Counted from the stretch's first letter, positions 21,178 through 33,819 are shown. The stretch: DNA of 64,000 nucleotides from Azadirachta indica (GCA_022749755.1 CM040451.1:124001-188000); one strand, 5' to 3'. Program-made: numbers and translations. The notes: generated from the letters alone by a model not told the origin.

Positions 21178-21268
21178 TCTTAGTAATGCTCTCCAGTTCT
21201 CCGCCGAAGCACCTTAACTGCGGATTTCTGAGGGATCCCGTGCATTAGTGACGGGTATGGTCGCACCC
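21178..21268 (-). pseudogene. Decayed 5S rRNA pseudogene, unit 13
   Basis: The 3' third of the gene, the terminator and adjoining spacer are deleted, so sequence passes from GGTGGAAA directly into the box C region. The remaining 91 nt carry many changes, including damage in box A (TTAAGGTGCTTCGG), inserted bases between box A and the intermediate element, and changes in CACCGG. Spacer on both sides is consensus apart from one extra T near 21021. Upstream TATATA is intact. It cannot give a normal 5S RNA. Confidence 0.93.
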
Positions 21269-21636
21269 GAAAGGTAATGCGAGGTAAATGTATATAAGGG
21301 CGGCTTGCCTGCGAGGCTTGAGGAGTAAACCATACGCCGGCGTGCTCGGTCGAGGGGAAGAAATGACCTCAATGCATTCGTCTCGAAACGTTATGCGATT
21401 TGAAAAAAAAAATTGCTTCAATTGGACATCGGGGCAAAAAGTTATGGACTTTTAAAGTTTTTAAAGGATTTTTCACCAAGGCTTGCAAAAAAAAGATACT
21501 ATCCCTATCCCTCACAGAAAATCCGACGTCGGGCCTGCGCGGTGAAATAGAGCGGAAGGGCGGGCTCGGAAAATAAAATAAAAGGGAAGGGTACGGCGAA
21601 AGGAAAAAGAAAAGGACGCGGTGGAAAAGGGAAAAA

Positions 21637-21755
21637 GGGGTGCAACACGAGGACTTCCCAAGAGGTCACCCATCTTAGTACTGCTCTCGCCCAAGCACGC
21701 TTAACTGCGGAGTTCTGATGGGATCCGGTGCATTAGTGCTGGTATGGTCGCACCC
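21637..21755 (-). rRNA. 5S ribosomal RNA, unit 14
   Basis: Consensus gene; T5 terminator. First intact copy right of the pseudogene. Confidence 0.97.
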
Positions 21756-22123
21756 GAAAGGTAATGCGAGGTAAATGTATATAAGGGCGGCTTGCCTGCG
21801 AGGCTTGAGGAGTAAACCATACGCCGGCGTGCTCGGTCGAGGGGAAGAAATGACCTCAATGCATTCGTCTCGAAACGTTATGCGATTTGAAAAAAAAAAT
21901 TGCTTCAATTGGACATCGGGGCAAAAAGTTATGGACTTTTAAAGTTTTTAAAGGATTTTTCACCAAGGCTTGCAAAAAAAAGATACTATCCCTATCCCTC
22001 ACAGAAAATCCGACGTCGGGCCTGCGCGGTGAAATAGAGCGGAAGGGCGGGCTCGGAAAATAAAATAAAAGGGAAGGGTACGGCGAAAGGAAAAAGAAAA
22101 GGACGCGGTGGAAAAGGGAAAAA

Positions 22124-22242
22124 GGGGTGCAACACGAGGACTTCCCAAGAGGTCACCCATCTTAGTACTGCTCTCGCCCAAGCACGCTTAACTGCGGAGT
22201 TCTGATGGGATCCGGTGCATTAGTGCTGGTATGGTCGCACCC
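22124..22242 (-). rRNA. 5S ribosomal RNA, unit 15
   Basis: Consensus gene; T5 terminator. Confidence 0.97.
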
Positions 22243-22610
22243 GAAAGGTAATGCGAGGTAAATGTATATAAGGGCGGCTTGCCTGCGAGGCTTGAGGAGT
22301 AAACCATACGCCGGCGTGCTCGGTCGAGGGGAAGAAATGACCTCAATGCATTCGTCTCGAAACGTTATGCGATTTGAAAAAAAAAATTGCTTCAATTGGA
22401 CATCGGGGCAAAAAGTTATGGACTTTTAAAGTTTTTAAAGGATTTTTCACCAAGGCTTGCAAAAAAAAGATACTATCCCTATCCCTCACAGAAAATCCGA
22501 CGTCGGGCCTGCGCGGTGAAATAGAGCGGAAGGGCGGGCTCGGAAAATAAAATAAAAGGGAAGGGTACGGCGAAAGGAAAAAGAAAAGGACGCGGTGGAA
22601 AAGGGAAAAA

Positions 22611-22729
22611 GGGGTGCAACACGAGGACTTCCCAAGAGGTCACCCATCTTAGTACTGCTCTCGCCCAAGCACGCTTAACTGCGGAGTTCTGATGGGATCC
22701 GGTGCATTAGTGCTGGTATGGTCGCACCC
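22611..22729 (-). rRNA. 5S ribosomal RNA, unit 16
   Basis: Consensus gene; T5 terminator. Confidence 0.97.
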
Positions 22730-23097
22730 GAAAGGTAATGCGAGGTAAATGTATATAAGGGCGGCTTGCCTGCGAGGCTTGAGGAGTAAACCATACGCCG
22801 GCGTGCTCGGTCGAGGGGAAGAAATGACCTCAATGCATTCGTCTCGAAACGTTATGCGATTTGAAAAAAAAAATTGCTTCAATTGGACATCGGGGCAAAA
22901 AGTTATGGACTTTTAAAGTTTTTAAAGGATTTTTCACCAAGGCTTGCAAAAAAAAGATACTATCCCTATCCCTCACAGAAAATCCGACGTCGGGCCTGCG
23001 CGGTGAAATAGAGCGGAAGGGCGGGCTCGGAAAATAAAATAAAAGGGAAGGGTACGGCGAAAGGAAAAAGAAAAGGACGCGGTGGAAAAGGGAAAAA

Positions 23098-23216
23098 GGG
23101 GTGCAACACGAGGACTTCCCAAGAGGTCACCCATCTTAGTACTGCTCTCGCCCAAGCACGCTTAACTGCGGAGTTCTGATGGGATCCGGTGCATTAGTGC
23201 TGGTATGGTCGCACCC
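23098..23216 (-). rRNA. 5S ribosomal RNA, unit 17
   Basis: Consensus gene; T5 terminator. Confidence 0.97.
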
Positions 23217-23584
23217 GAAAGGTAATGCGAGGTAAATGTATATAAGGGCGGCTTGCCTGCGAGGCTTGAGGAGTAAACCATACGCCGGCGTGCTCGGTCG
23301 AGGGGAAGAAATGACCTCAATGCATTCGTCTCGAAACGTTATGCGATTTGAAAAAAAAAATTGCTTCAATTGGACATCGGGGCAAAAAGTTATGGACTTT
23401 TAAAGTTTTTAAAGGATTTTTCACCAAGGCTTGCAAAAAAAAGATACTATCCCTATCCCTCACAGAAAATCCGACGTCGGGCCTGCGCGGTGAAATAGAG
23501 CGGAAGGGCGGGCTCGGAAAATAAAATAAAAGGGAAGGGTACGGCGAAAGGAAAAAGAAAAGGACGCGGTGGAAAAGGGAAAAA

Positions 23585-23703
23585 GGGGTGCAACACGAGG
23601 ACTTCCCAAGAGGTCACCCATCTTAGTACTGCTCTCGCCCAAGCACGCTTAACTGCGGAGTTCTGATGGGATCCGGTGCATTAGTGCTGGTATGGTCGCA
23701 CCC
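23585..23703 (-). rRNA. 5S ribosomal RNA, unit 18
   Basis: Consensus gene; T5 terminator. Confidence 0.97.
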
Positions 23704-24071
23704 GAAAGGTAATGCGAGGTAAATGTATATAAGGGCGGCTTGCCTGCGAGGCTTGAGGAGTAAACCATACGCCGGCGTGCTCGGTCGAGGGGAAGAAATG
23801 ACCTCAATGCATTCGTCTCGAAACGTTATGCGATTTGAAAAAAAAAATTGCTTCAATTGGACATCGGGGCAAAAAGTTATGGACTTTTAAAGTTTTTAAA
23901 GGATTTTTCACCAAGGCTTGCAAAAAAAAGATACTATCCCTATCCCTCACAGAAAATCCGACGTCGGGCCTGCGCGGTGAAATAGAGCGGAAGGGCGGGC
24001 TCGGAAAATAAAATAAAAGGGAAGGGTACGGCGAAAGGAAAAAGAAAAGGACGCGGTGGAAAAGGGAAAAA

Positions 24072-24190
24072 GGGGTGCAACACGAGGACTTCCCAAGAGG
24101 TCACCCATCTTAGTACTGCTCTCGCCCAAGCACGCTTAACTGCGGAGTTCTGATGGGATCCGGTGCATTAGTGCTGGTATGGTCGCACCC
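24072..24190 (-). rRNA. 5S ribosomal RNA, unit 19
   Basis: Consensus gene; T5 terminator. Confidence 0.97.
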
Positions 24191-24559
24191 GAAAGGTAAT
24201 GCGAGGTAAATGTATATAAGGGCGGCTTGCCTGCGAGGCTTGAGGAGTAAACCATACGCCGGCGTGCTCGGTCGAGGGGAAGAAATGACCTCAATGCATT
24301 CGTCTCGAAACGTTATGCGATTTGAAAAAAAAAATTGCTTCAATTGGACATCGGGGCAAAAAGTTATGGACTTTTAAAGTTTTTAAAGGATTTTTCACCA
24401 AGGCTTGCAAAAAAAAGATACTATCCCTATCCCTCACAGAAAATCCGACGTCGGGCCTGCGCGGTGAAATAGAGCGGAAGGGCGGGCTCGGAAAATAAAA
24501 TAAAAGGGAAGGGTACGGCGAAAGGAAAAAGAAAAGGACGCGGTGGAAAAGGGAAAAAA

Positions 24560-24678
24560 GGGGTGCAACACGAGGACTTCCCAAGAGGTCACCCATCTTA
24601 GTACTGCTCTCGCCCAAGCACGCTTAACTGCGGAGTTCTGATGGGATCCGGTGCATTAGTGCTGGTATGGTCGCACCC
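24560..24678 (-). rRNA. 5S ribosomal RNA, unit 20
   Basis: Consensus gene; T6 terminator. Confidence 0.97.
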
Positions 24679-25047
24679 GAAAGGTAATGCGAGGTAAATG
24701 TATATAAGGGCGGCTTGCCTGCGAGGCTTGAGGAGTAAACCATACGCCGGCGTGCTCGGTCGAGGGGAAGAAATGACCTCAATGCATTCGTCTCGAAACG
24801 TTATGCGATTTGAAAAAAAAAATTGCTTCAATTGGACATCGGGGCAAAAAGTTATGGACTTTTAAAGTTTTTAAAGGATTTTTCACCAAGGCTTGCAAAA
24901 AAAAGATACTATCCCTATCCCTCACAGAAAATCCGACGTCGGGCCTGCGCGGTGAAATAGAGCGGAAGGGCGGGCTCGGAAAATAAAATAAAAGGGAAGG
25001 GTACGGCGAAAGGAAAAAGAAAAGGACGCGGTGGAAAAGGGAAAAAA

Positions 25048-25166
25048 GGGGTGCAACACGAGGACTTCCCAAGAGGTCACCCATCTTAGTACTGCTCTCG
25101 CCCAAGCACGCTTAACTGCGGAGTTCTGATGGGATCCGGTGCATTAGTGCTGGTATGGTCGCACCC
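25048..25166 (-). rRNA. 5S ribosomal RNA, unit 21
   Basis: Consensus gene; T6 terminator. Confidence 0.97.
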
Positions 25167-25534
25167 GAAAGGTAATGCGAGGTAAATGTATATAAGGGCG
25201 GCTTGCCTGCGAGGCTTGAGGAGTAAACCATACGCCGGCGTGCTCGGTCGAGGGGAAGAAATGACCTCAATGCATTCGTCTCGAAACGTTATGCGATTTG
25301 AAAAAAAAAATTGCTTCAATTGGACATCGGGGCAAAAAGTTATGGACTTTTAAAGTTTTTAAAGGATTTTTCACCAAGGCTTGCAAAAAAAAGATACTAT
25401 CCCTATCCCTCACAGAAAATCCGACGTCGGGCCTGCGCGGTGAAATAGAGCGGAAGGGCGGGCTCGGAAAATAAAATAAAAGGGAAGGGTACGGCGAAAG
25501 GAAAAAGAAAAGGACGCGGTGGAAAAGGGAAAAA

Positions 25535-25653
25535 GGGGTGCAACACGAGGACTTCCCAAGAGGTCACCCATCTTAGTACTGCTCTCGCCCAAGCACGCTT
25601 AACTGCGGAGTTCTGATGGGATCCGGTGCATTAGTGCTGGTATGGTCGCACCC
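25535..25653 (-). rRNA. 5S ribosomal RNA, unit 22
   Basis: Consensus gene; T5 terminator. Confidence 0.97.
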
Positions 25654-26021
25654 GAAAGGTAATGCGAGGTAAATGTATATAAGGGCGGCTTGCCTGCGAG
25701 GCTTGAGGAGTAAACCATACGCCGGCGTGCTCGGTCGAGGGGAAGAAATGACCTCAATGCATTCGTCTCGAAACGTTATGCGATTTGAAAAAAAAAATTG
25801 CTTCAATTGGACATCGGGGCAAAAAGTTATGGACTTTTAAAGTTTTTAAAGGATTTTTCACCAAGGCTTGCAAAAAAAAGATACTATCCCTATCCCTCAC
25901 AGAAAATCCGACGTCGGGCCTGCGCGGTGAAATAGAGCGGAAGGGCGGGCTCGGAAAATAAAATAAAAGGGAAGGGTACGGCGAAAGGAAAAAGAAAAGG
26001 ACGCGGTGGAAAAGGGAAAAA

Positions 26022-26140
26022 GGGGTGCAACACGAGGACTTCCCAAGAGGTCACCCATCTTAGTACTGCTCTCGCCCAAGCACGCTTAACTGCGGAGTTC
26101 TGATGGGATCCGGTGCATTAGTGCTGGTATGGTCGCACCC
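26022..26140 (-). rRNA. 5S ribosomal RNA, unit 23
   Basis: Consensus gene; T5 terminator. Confidence 0.97.
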
Positions 26141-26508
26141 GAAAGGTAATGCGAGGTAAATGTATATAAGGGCGGCTTGCCTGCGAGGCTTGAGGAGTAA
26201 ACCATACGCCGGCGTGCTCGGTCGAGGGGAAGAAATGACCTCAATGCATTCGTCTCGAAACGTTATGCGATTTGAAAAAAAAAATTGCTTCAATTGGACA
26301 TCGGGGCAAAAAGTTATGGACTTTTAAAGTTTTTAAAGGATTTTTCACCAAGGCTTGCAAAAAAAAGATACTATCCCTATCCCTCACAGAAAATCCGACG
26401 TCGGGCCTGCGCGGTGAAATAGAGCGGAAGGGCGGGCTCGGAAAATAAAATAAAAGGGAAGGGTACGGCGAAAGGAAAAAGAAAAGGACGCGGTGGAAAA
26501 GGGAAAAA

Positions 26509-26627
26509 GGGGTGCAACACGAGGACTTCCCAAGAGGTCACCCATCTTAGTACTGCTCTCGCCCAAGCACGCTTAACTGCGGAGTTCTGATGGGATCCGG
26601 TGCATTAGTGCTGGTATGGTCGCACCC
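26509..26627 (-). rRNA. 5S ribosomal RNA, unit 24
   Basis: Consensus gene; T5 terminator. Confidence 0.97.
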
Positions 26628-26995
26628 GAAAGGTAATGCGAGGTAAATGTATATAAGGGCGGCTTGCCTGCGAGGCTTGAGGAGTAAACCATACGCCGGC
26701 GTGCTCGGTCGAGGGGAAGAAATGACCTCAATGCATTCGTCTCGAAACGTTATGCGATTTGAAAAAAAAAATTGCTTCAATTGGACATCGGGGCAAAAAG
26801 TTATGGACTTTTAAAGTTTTTAAAGGATTTTTCACCAAGGCTTGCAAAAAAAAGATACTATCCCTATCCCTCACAGAAAATCCGACGTCGGGCCTGCGCG
26901 GTGAAATAGAGCGGAAGGGCGGGCTCGGAAAATAAAATAAAAGGGAAGGGTACGGCGAAAGGAAAAAGAAAAGGACGCGGTGGAAAAGGGAAAAA

Positions 26996-27114
26996 GGGGT
27001 GCAACACGAGGACTTCCCAAGAGGTCACCCATCTTAGTACTGCTCTCGCCCAAGCACGCTTAACTGCGGAGTTCTGATGGGATCCGGTGCATTAGTGCTG
27101 GTATGGTCGCACCC
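26996..27114 (-). rRNA. 5S ribosomal RNA, unit 25
   Basis: Consensus gene; T5 terminator. Confidence 0.97.
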
Positions 27115-27483
27115 GAAAGGTAATGCGAGGTAAATGTATATAAGGGCGGCTTGCCTGCGAGGCTTGAGGAGTAAACCATACGCCGGCGTGCTCGGTCGAG
27201 GGGAAGAAATGACCTCAATGCATTCGTCTCGAAACGTTATGCGATTTGAAAAAAAAAATTGCTTCAATTGGACATCGGGGCAAAAAGTTATGGACTTTTA
27301 AAGTTTTTAAAGGATTTTTCACCAAGGCTTGCAAAAAAAAGATACTATCCCTATCCCTCACAGAAAATCCGACGTCGGGCCTGCGCGGTGAAATAGAGCG
27401 GAAGGGCGGGCTCGGAAAATAAAATAAAAGGGAAGGGTACGGCGAAAGGAAAAAGAAAAGGACGCGGTGGAAAAGGGGAAAAA

Positions 27484-27602
27484 GGGGTGCAACACGAGGA
27501 CTTCCCAAGAGGTCACCCATCTTAGTACTGCTCTCGCCCAAGCACGCTTAACTGCGGAGTTCTGATGGGATCCGGTGCATTAGTGCTGGTATGGTCGCAC
27601 CC
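27484..27602 (-). rRNA. 5S ribosomal RNA, unit 26
   Basis: Consensus gene; T5 terminator followed by CCCC instead of CCC, a variant shared only with unit 56. Confidence 0.97.
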
Positions 27603-27970
27603 GAAAGGTAATGCGAGGTAAATGTATATAAGGGCGGCTTGCCTGCGAGGCTTGAGGAGTAAACCATACGCCGGCGTGCTCGGTCGAGGGGAAGAAATGA
27701 CCTCAATGCATTCGTCTCGAAACGTTATGCGATTTGAAAAAAAAAATTGCTTCAATTGGACATCGGGGCAAAAAGTTATGGACTTTTAAAGTTTTTAAAG
27801 GATTTTTCACCAAGGCTTGCAAAAAAAAGATACTATCCCTATCCCTCACAGAAAATCCGACGTCGGGCCTGCGCGGTGAAATAGAGCGGAAGGGCGGGCT
27901 CGGAAAATAAAATAAAAGGGAAGGGTACGGCGAAAGGAAAAAGAAAAGGACGCGGTGGAAAAGGGAAAAA

Positions 27971-28089
27971 GGGGTGCAACACGAGGACTTCCCAAGAGGT
28001 CACCCATCTTAGTACTGCTCTCGCCCAAGCACGCTTAACTGCGGAGTTCTGATGGGATCCGGTGCATTAGTGCTGGTATGGTCGCACCC
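27971..28089 (-). rRNA. 5S ribosomal RNA, unit 27
   Basis: Consensus gene; T5 terminator. Confidence 0.97.
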
Positions 28090-28457
28090 GAAAGGTAATG
28101 CGAGGTAAATGTATATAAGGGCGGCTTGCCTGCGAGGCTTGAGGAGTAAACCATACGCCGGCGTGCTCGGTCGAGGGGAAGAAATGACCTCAATGCATTC
28201 GTCTCGAAACGTTATGCGATTTGAAAAAAAAAATTGCTTCAATTGGACATCGGGGCAAAAAGTTATGGACTTTTAAAGTTTTTAAAGGATTTTTCACCAA
28301 GGCTTGCAAAAAAAAGATACTATCCCTATCCCTCACAGAAAATCCGACGTCGGGCCTGCGCGGTGAAATAGAGCGGAAGGGCGGGCTCGGAAAATAAAAT
28401 AAAAGGGAAGGGTACGGCGAAAGGAAAAAGAAAAGGACGCGGTGGAAAAGGGAAAAA

Positions 28458-28576
28458 GGGGTGCAACACGAGGACTTCCCAAGAGGTCACCCATCTTAGT
28501 ACTGCTCTCGCCCAAGCACGCTTAACTGCGGAGTTCTGATGGGATCCGGTGCATTAGTGCTGGTATGGTCGCACCC
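28458..28576 (-). rRNA. 5S ribosomal RNA, unit 28
   Basis: Consensus gene; T5 terminator. Confidence 0.97.
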
Positions 28577-28945
28577 GAAAGGTAATGCGAGGTAAATGTA
28601 TATAAGGGCGGCTTGCCTGCGAGGCTTGAGGAGTAAACCATACGCCGGCGTGCTCGGTCGAGGGGAAGAAATGACCTCAATGCATTCGTCTCGAAACGTT
28701 ATGCGATTTGAAAAAAAAAATTGCTTCAATTGGACATCGGGGCAAAAAGTTATGGACTTTTAAAGTTTTTAAAGGATTTTTCACCAAGGCTTGCAAAAAA
28801 AAGATACTATCCCTATCCCTCACAGAAAATCCGACGTCGGGCCTGCGCGGTGAAATAGAGCGGAAGGGCGGGCTCGGAAAATAAAATAAAAGGGAAGGGT
28901 ACGGCGAAAGGAAAAAGAAAAGGACGCGGTGGAAAAGGGAAAAAA

Positions 28946-29064
28946 GGGGTGCAACACGAGGACTTCCCAAGAGGTCACCCATCTTAGTACTGCTCTCGCC
29001 CAAGCACGCTTAACTGCGGAGTTCTGATGGGATCCGGTGCATTAGTGCTGGTATGGTCGCACCC
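28946..29064 (-). rRNA. 5S ribosomal RNA, unit 29
   Basis: Consensus gene; T6 terminator. Confidence 0.97.
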
Positions 29065-29432
29065 GAAAGGTAATGCGAGGTAAATGTATATAAGGGCGGC
29101 TTGCCTGCGAGGCTTGAGGAGTAAACCATACGCCGGCGTGCTCGGTCGAGGGGAAGAAATGACCTCAATGCATTCGTCTCGAAACGTTATGCGATTTGAA
29201 AAAAAAAATTGCTTCAATTGGACATCGGGGCAAAAAGTTATGGACTTTTAAAGTTTTTAAAGGATTTTTCACCAAGGCTTGCAAAAAAAAGATACTATCC
29301 CTATCCCTCACAGAAAATCCGACGTCGGGCCTGCGCGGTGAAATAGAGCGGAAGGGCGGGCTCGGAAAATAAAATAAAAGGGAAGGGTACGGCGAAAGGA
29401 AAAAGAAAAGGACGCGGTGGAAAAGGGAAAAA

Positions 29433-29551
29433 GGGGTGCAACACGAGGACTTCCCAAGAGGTCACCCATCTTAGTACTGCTCTCGCCCAAGCACGCTTAA
29501 CTGCGGAGTTCTGATGGGATCCGGTGCATTAGTGCTGGTATGGTCGCACCC
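29433..29551 (-). rRNA. 5S ribosomal RNA, unit 30
   Basis: Consensus gene; T5 terminator. Confidence 0.97.
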
Positions 29552-29920
29552 GAAAGGTAATGCGAGGTAAATGTATATAAGGGCGGCTTGCCTGCGAGGC
29601 TTGAGGAGTAAACCATACGCCGGCGTGCTCGGTCGAGGGGAAGAAATGACCTCAATGCATTCGTCTCGAAACGTTATGCGATTTGAAAAAAAAAATTGCT
29701 TCAATTGGACATCGGGGCAAAAAGTTATGGACTTTTAAAGTTTTTAAAGGATTTTTCACCAAGGCTTGCAAAAAAAAGATACTATCCCTATCCCTCACAG
29801 AAAATCCGACGTCGGGCCTGCGCGGTGAAATAGAGCGGAAGGGCGGGCTCGGAAAATAAAATAAAAGGGAAGGGTACGGCGAAAGGAAAAAGAAAAGGAC
29901 GCGGTGGAAAAGGGAAAAAA

Positions 29921-30039
29921 GGGGTGCAACACGAGGACTTCCCAAGAGGTCACCCATCTTAGTACTGCTCTCGCCCAAGCACGCTTAACTGCGGAGTTCT
30001 GATGGGATCCGGTGCATTAGTGCTGGTATGGTCGCACCC
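29921..30039 (-). rRNA. 5S ribosomal RNA, unit 31
   Basis: Consensus gene; T6 terminator. Confidence 0.97.
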
Positions 30040-30408
30040 GAAAGGTAATGCGAGGTAAATGTATATAAGGGCGGCTTGCCTGCGAGGCTTGAGGAGTAAA
30101 CCATACGCCGGCGTGCTCGGTCGAGGGGAAGAAATGACCTCAATGCATTCGTCTCGAAACGTTATGCGATTTGAAAAAAAAAATTGCTTCAATTGGACAT
30201 CGGGGCAAAAAGTTATGGACTTTTAAAGTTTTTAAAGGATTTTTCACCAAGGCTTGCAAAAAAAAGATACTATCCCTATCCCTCACAGAAAATCCGACGT
30301 CGGGCCTGCGCGGTGAAATAGAGCGGAAGGGCGGGCTCGGAAAATAAAATAAAAGGGAAGGGTACGGCGAAAGGAAAAAGAAAAGGACGCGGTGGAAAAG
30401 GGAAAAAA

Positions 30409-30527
30409 GGGGTGCAACACGAGGACTTCCCAAGAGGTCACCCATCTTAGTACTGCTCTCGCCCAAGCACGCTTAACTGCGGAGTTCTGATGGGATCCGG
30501 TGCATTAGTGCTGGTATGGTCGCACCC
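30409..30527 (-). rRNA. 5S ribosomal RNA, unit 32
   Basis: Consensus gene; T6 terminator. Confidence 0.97.
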
Positions 30528-30896
30528 GAAAGGTAATGCGAGGTAAATGTATATAAGGGCGGCTTGCCTGCGAGGCTTGAGGAGTAAACCATACGCCGGC
30601 GTGCTCGGTCGAGGGGAAGAAATGACCTCAATGCATTCGTCTCGAAACGTTATGCGATTTGAAAAAAAAAATTGCTTCAATTGGACATCGGGGCAAAAAG
30701 TTATGGACTTTTAAAGTTTTTAAAGGATTTTTCACCAAGGCTTGCAAAAAAAAGATACTATCCCTATCCCTCACAGAAAATCCGACGTCGGGCCTGCGCG
30801 GTGAAATAGAGCGGAAGGGCGGGCTCGGAAAATAAAATAAAAGGGAAGGGTACGGCGAAAGGAAAAAGAAAAGGACGCGGTGGAAAAGGGAAAAAA

Positions 30897-31015
30897 GGGG
30901 TGCAACACGAGGACTTCCCAAGAGGTCACCCATCTTAGTACTGCTCTCGCCCAAGCACGCTTAACTGCGGAGTTCTGATGGGATCCGGTGCATTAGTGCT
31001 GGTATGGTCGCACCC
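30897..31015 (-). rRNA. 5S ribosomal RNA, unit 33
   Basis: Consensus gene; T6 terminator. Confidence 0.97.
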
Positions 31016-31383
31016 GAAAGGTAATGCGAGGTAAATGTATATAAGGGCGGCTTGCCTGCGAGGCTTGAGGAGTAAACCATACGCCGGCGTGCTCGGTCGA
31101 GGGGAAGAAATGACCTCAATGCATTCGTCTCGAAACGTTATGCGATTTGAAAAAAAAAATTGCTTCAATTGGACATCGGGGCAAAAAGTTATGGACTTTT
31201 AAAGTTTTTAAAGGATTTTTCACCAAGGCTTGCAAAAAAAAGATACTATCCCTATCCCTCACAGAAAATCCGACGTCGGGCCTGCGCGGTGAAATAGAGC
31301 GGAAGGGCGGGCTCGGAAAATAAAATAAAAGGGAAGGGTACGGCGAAAGGAAAAAGAAAAGGACGCGGTGGAAAAGGGAAAAA

Positions 31384-31502
31384 GGGGTGCAACACGAGGA
31401 CTTCCCAAGAGGTCACCCATCTTAGTACTGCTCTCGCCCAAGCACGCTTAACTGCGGAGTTCTGATGGGATCCGGTGCATTAGTGCTGGTATGGTCGCAC
31501 CC
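31384..31502 (-). rRNA. 5S ribosomal RNA, unit 34
   Basis: Consensus gene; T5 terminator. Confidence 0.97.
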
Positions 31503-31870
31503 GAAAGGTAATGCGAGGTAAATGTATATAAGGGCGGCTTGCCTGCGAGGCTTGAGGAGTAAACCATACGCCGGCGTGCTCGGTCGAGGGGAAGAAATGA
31601 CCTCAATGCATTCGTCTCGAAACGTTATGCGATTTGAAAAAAAAAATTGCTTCAATTGGACATCGGGGCAAAAAGTTATGGACTTTTAAAGTTTTTAAAG
31701 GATTTTTCACCAAGGCTTGCAAAAAAAAGATACTATCCCTATCCCTCACAGAAAATCCGACGTCGGGCCTGCGCGGTGAAATAGAGCGGAAGGGCGGGCT
31801 CGGAAAATAAAATAAAAGGGAAGGGTACGGCGAAAGGAAAAAGAAAAGGACGCGGTGGAAAAGGGAAAAA

Positions 31871-31989
31871 GGGGTGCAACACGAGGACTTCCCAAGAGGT
31901 CACCCATCTTAGTACTGCTCTCGCCCAAGCACGCTTAACTGCGGAGTTCTGATGGGATCCGGTGCATTAGTGCTGGTATGGTCGCACCC
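31871..31989 (-). rRNA. 5S ribosomal RNA, unit 35
   Basis: Consensus gene; T5 terminator. Confidence 0.97.
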
Positions 31990-32357
31990 GAAAGGTAATG
32001 CGAGGTAAATGTATATAAGGGCGGCTTGCCTGCGAGGCTTGAGGAGTAAACCATACGCCGGCGTGCTCGGTCGAGGGGAAGAAATGACCTCAATGCATTC
32101 GTCTCGAAACGTTATGCGATTTGAAAAAAAAAATTGCTTCAATTGGACATCGGGGCAAAAAGTTATGGACTTTTAAAGTTTTTAAAGGATTTTTCACCAA
32201 GGCTTGCAAAAAAAAGATACTATCCCTATCCCTCACAGAAAATCCGACGTCGGGCCTGCGCGGTGAAATAGAGCGGAAGGGCGGGCTCGGAAAATAAAAT
32301 AAAAGGGAAGGGTACGGCGAAAGGAAAAAGAAAAGGACGCGGTGGAAAAGGGAAAAA

Positions 32358-32476
32358 GGGGTGCAACACGAGGACTTCCCAAGAGGTCACCCATCTTAGT
32401 ACTGCTCTCGCCCAAGCACGCTTAACTGCGGAGTTCTGATGGGATCCGGTGCATTAGTGCTGGTATGGTCGCACCC
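32358..32476 (-). rRNA. 5S ribosomal RNA, unit 36
   Basis: Consensus gene; T5 terminator. Confidence 0.97.
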
Positions 32477-32844
32477 GAAAGGTAATGCGAGGTAAATGTA
32501 TATAAGGGCGGCTTGCCTGCGAGGCTTGAGGAGTAAACCATACGCCGGCGTGCTCGGTCGAGGGGAAGAAATGACCTCAATGCATTCGTCTCGAAACGTT
32601 ATGCGATTTGAAAAAAAAAATTGCTTCAATTGGACATCGGGGCAAAAAGTTATGGACTTTTAAAGTTTTTAAAGGATTTTTCACCAAGGCTTGCAAAAAA
32701 AAGATACTATCCCTATCCCTCACAGAAAATCCGACGTCGGGCCTGCGCGGTGAAATAGAGCGGAAGGGCGGGCTCGGAAAATAAAATAAAAGGGAAGGGT
32801 ACGGCGAAAGGAAAAAGAAAAGGACGCGGTGGAAAAGGGAAAAA

Positions 32845-32963
32845 GGGGTGCAACACGAGGACTTCCCAAGAGGTCACCCATCTTAGTACTGCTCTCGCCC
32901 AAGCACGCTTAACTGCGGAGTTCTGATGGGATCCGGTGCATTAGTGCTGGTATGGTCGCACCC
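32845..32963 (-). rRNA. 5S ribosomal RNA, unit 37
   Basis: Consensus gene; T5 terminator. Confidence 0.97.
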
Positions 32964-33332
32964 GAAAGGTAATGCGAGGTAAATGTATATAAGGGCGGCT
33001 TGCCTGCGAGGCTTGAGGAGTAAACCATACGCCGGCGTGCTCGGTCGAGGGGAAGAAATGACCTCAATGCATTCGTCTCGAAACGTTATGCGATTTGAAA
33101 AAAAAAATTGCTTCAATTGGACATCGGGGCAAAAAGTTATGGACTTTTAAAGTTTTTAAAGGATTTTTCACCAAGGCTTGCAAAAAAAAGATACTATCCC
33201 TATCCCTCACAGAAAATCCGACGTCGGGCCTGCGCGGTGAAATAGAGCGGAAGGGCGGGCTCGGAAAATAAAATAAAAGGGAAGGGTACGGCGAAAGGAA
33301 AAAGAAAAGGACGCGGTGGAAAAGGGAAAAAA

Positions 33333-33451
33333 GGGGTGCAACACGAGGACTTCCCAAGAGGTCACCCATCTTAGTACTGCTCTCGCCCAAGCACGCTTAA
33401 CTGCGGAGTTCTGATGGGATCCGGTGCATTAGTGCTGGTATGGTCGCACCC
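33333..33451 (-). rRNA. 5S ribosomal RNA, unit 38
   Basis: Consensus gene; T6 terminator. Confidence 0.97.
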
Positions 33452-33819
33452 GAAAGGTAATGCGAGGTAAATGTATATAAGGGCGGCTTGCCTGCGAGGC
33501 TTGAGGAGTAAACCATACGCCGGCGTGCTCGGTCGAGGGGAAGAAATGACCTCAATGCATTCGTCTCGAAACGTTATGCGATTTGAAAAAAAAAATTGCT
33601 TCAATTGGACATCGGGGCAAAAAGTTATGGACTTTTAAAGTTTTTAAAGGATTTTTCACCAAGGCTTGCAAAAAAAAGATACTATCCCTATCCCTCACAG
33701 AAAATCCGACGTCGGGCCTGCGCGGTGAAATAGAGCGGAAGGGCGGGCTCGGAAAATAAAATAAAAGGGAAGGGTACGGCGAAAGGAAAAAGAAAAGGAC
33801 GCGGTGGAAAAGGGAAAAA

